From Promethearchaeia archaeon (GTDB taxonomy: Archaea > Asgardarchaeota > Lokiarchaeia > Sigyniarchaeales > SOKP01), in NCBI GenBank assembly GCA_029856445.1, contig JAHQWY010000247.1:1-5681 (forward strand): a DNA stretch of 5,681 nt, read 5' to 3'. This document shows, one piece after another, positions 4,337-5,681 of this stretch; the stretch's first letter is position 1; every line of letters begins with the position of its first letter. The notes under the pieces were generated by a model. The model had not been told where the DNA came from and ran no database searches. It was given only the letters and a program-made list of their open reading frames with translations. Both the position numbers and the translations under genes were made by a program.

Positions 4337-5599
4337 CTAAATTACATCTTTATAACAAGTTTCGCATTTTAATGAATTTCCTAAAAGAAATCTTTTGATT
4401 GAAGCTTGTGATGGTTTAGAGCCACAAGATGGGCACTCTAAATCATTTAGTACATCATTAATTCTTTTTAATAACCATTTTGGAATATCTTTAAAACCAG
4501 CAAACCATTTTGGTAGGTTTTTCAAAAAACTTGGATCATTTACAAGAGCATTCCTTTCTTCCTTGGTAAAATCATTTAAGTACCCTTGATTTATTATATG
4601 CTTTACCACTGAGGGATACCCACTCGATAACCTTTGAGCGATTTCTTCTTTAAATACTTTTTTAGCGAGACGATCTCCTGCATTTTCGAGAGCTTTCAAT
4701 AAAGGGAATGCCAAATTACTATGTAAAATACGAGAGTCATAATTATTTTCATACCACACTTGAAGATTTGAACAATGCCCCCAAAATTCAATATCAGGAG
4801 ATATATAATATTTTCTTGGTTGTCCTCTTTCCATTGAATGATCTAATTTTTCAGCAGCCTCATCTATTGATTCGATTTCATTGTAATCTGTGGTACTAGT
4901 AATGGGAATATCTAACAATAGGAATTTGCATTGTTTAAATAATTTCCCTCCAACATATATATTTGTATGACCACTTTCTAATTTTAATTTTAGATACTTA
5001 TTGATTGTGAATTTGGTTGTAGATGCGCGTGGAGGTTTTAATGGTTTTATAGGAGGATCCATATTACCTCGTTCAATTATGTATTCTCCCAACTTATTAA
5101 AAATCATTTCAGGATTTTGAATATTTTTTAAAGAACTTTCAGCAAACGATAATCCATTAAAATTACTTGCTGTTAACATCGTTTCCAGTCCTGAAACTAC
5201 TCGATACCCTTCTGAATGCTCGTTAAATGTAAGCAATATGATGGGTATATCTCCTGATTGTTCATTAATCATTTGAATAGTTTCATCTAAATAATCTCGA
5301 AAATCAGTTTGATAGATATCGGAAACTATAATCGCACCCAATGCCCCTTTATAATACGGAACTAAGTGATGTTTAAACTTTTCTTTAATTACTAATTCCC
5401 AAATTTGCATTTTCATTTTTTTCCCTAACACGGGCAGTGTCTTAACATGGAATTCTAGACCAATCGTAGATTTAGAATCAATCTGAAAAAAATTTTTACA
5501 GAAATTAGTAACTAGATACGACTTCCCTTCCGAATCATCTCCAGTGAGTAGTACCTTAACATTATAATCAAAATCAATCATAATATCAAAAAAACTCAT
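4337..5599 (-). CDS. Degenerate Rab-like GTPase domain fused to a conserved archaeal block and a zinc ribbon
   Basis: This 420-aa protein has three parts. Residues about 10-178 align with the neighbouring small GTPase. The P-loop GDDSEGKS (20-27) and switch I STIG (Thr45) are intact, but switch II reads WELVIKEKF (67-75), losing both the Asp and the Gly of DxxG. The NKxD position reads around TFNEHSEG (124-131), with no NKxD. Phosphate binding may persist, but guanine selectivity and hydrolysis probably do not. After a Pro-rich linker (PPIKPLKPPR, 182-191), residues about 196-343 form a block with GHTNIYVGGKLFKQC, ESIDEAAEKLD, EFWGHCSNLQVW and LAFPLLKALENAGD. I recall this arrangement from archaeal proteins, many of them leucine-rich-repeat proteins; its function is unknown to me. 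Residues 389-415 are a zinc ribbon, with C389/C392 (CPSC) and C412/C415 (CETC). There is no signal peptide or membrane helix, so it is probably cytosolic. The ATG at 5597-5599 is the first in frame after a stop; Met7 is an alternative. The likely role is adaptor or regulator, by inference. Confidence 0.85.
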   Translation of the reverse strand: MSFFDIMIDFDYNVKVLLTGDDSEGKSYLVTNFCKNFFQIDSKSTIGLEFHVKTLPVLGKKMKMQIWELVIKEKFKHHLVPYYKGALGAIIVSDIYQTDFRDYLDETIQMINEQSGDIPIILLTFNEHSEGYRVVSGLETMLTASNFNGLSFAESSLKNIQNPEMIFNKLGEYIIERGNMDPPIKPLKPPRASTTKFTINKYLKLKLESGHTNIYVGGKLFKQCKFLLLDIPITSTTDYNEIESIDEAAEKLDHSMERGQPRKYYISPDIEFWGHCSNLQVWYENNYDSRILHSNLAFPLLKALENAGDRLAKKVFKEEIAQRLSSGYPSVVKHIINQGYLNDFTKEERNALVNDPSFLKNLPKWFAGFKDIPKWLLKRINDVLNDLECPSCGSKPSQASIKRFLLGNSLKCETCYKDVI

Positions 5600-5681
5600 T
5601 AATATGGGAACTTACATAACATTTTATCTATATGTATCACCCATCGCTTAATTCTCTCTTTCATATAATTAAAAGAAATTC
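5600..5681 (-). promoter_or_regulatory. Probable promoter/leader of the 420-aa GTPase-like gene
   Basis: Reading on the minus strand, a TATA-like stretch lies at about 5663-5674 (TTTTAATTATAT). A GGGTGAT matching the anti-SD lies at 5636-5642, 36 bases before the gene start and so too far to serve it. A seven-codon reading frame (5599-5622) ends in TAATG, overlapping the gene's ATG. The region is cut by the window edge. Confidence 0.25.

Noticed and set aside
4395..4899. Two plus-strand open frames (4395-4589 and 4708-4899) opposite the 420-aa gene
   Set aside because: Both are antisense to conserved parts of the pseudo-GTPase protein and show no domain.
1..5681. CRISPR array, insertion sequence or attachment site
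   Set aside because: No regularly spaced direct repeats, transposase or integrase motifs, or terminal repeats flanking a gene were seen.

Overview
The window looks like a piece of an Asgard archaeal genome, most likely a Lokiarchaeia-type lineage. The signs are very AT-rich DNA (about 30% GC by eye), archaeal translation signals (GGTGA or GAGGT just upstream of starts), TATA-like promoters, and above all three Rab/Ras-type small GTPase-like genes within 3.6 kb. One of these is fused to a conserved block that I recall from Asgard and other archaeal proteins. No rRNA, tRNA, CRISPR array, transposase or phage gene is visible. The lineage is inferred from gene content, not from a marker gene.

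Layout: positions 1-1484 (+) hold the 3' part of a gene for a tandem metallo-beta-lactamase-fold protein with a C-terminal beta-sandwich-like tail; its 5' end lies outside the window. Next, probably in the same transcription unit, is a 149-aa NTF2/SnoaL-like protein (1526-1975, +). On the minus strand, 2017-2565 encodes a Rab-like GTPase. A 460-base AT-rich intergenic region (2566-3025) separates it from a divergent plus-strand gene for a four-helix membrane protein of the DUF1761 type, which appears to start at a CTG codon (3026-3421). On the minus strand again, 3477-4076 encodes a second small GTPase with a basic, amphipathic N-terminal extension. After a 260-base spacer, 4337-5599 encodes a 420-aa protein made of a degenerate GTPase domain, a conserved archaeal block and a C-terminal zinc ribbon.

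The most interesting feature is the GTPase series. The three GTPase-like proteins lie on the same strand and differ in which nucleotide-binding motifs survive. The first has only a G4 Asn-to-Gly change. The second has Arg where the P-loop Ser/Thr that coordinates magnesium should be. The third keeps a good P-loop and switch I Thr but has lost the DxxG and NKxD motifs, so it is probably a pseudo-GTPase used as a scaffold or regulator. A plausible but untested reading is a membrane-associated regulatory set: an active switch, a nucleotide-binding variant with its own membrane helix, and a pseudo-GTPase adaptor with a zinc ribbon. The plus-strand MBL and NTF2-like genes show no clear functional link to them.
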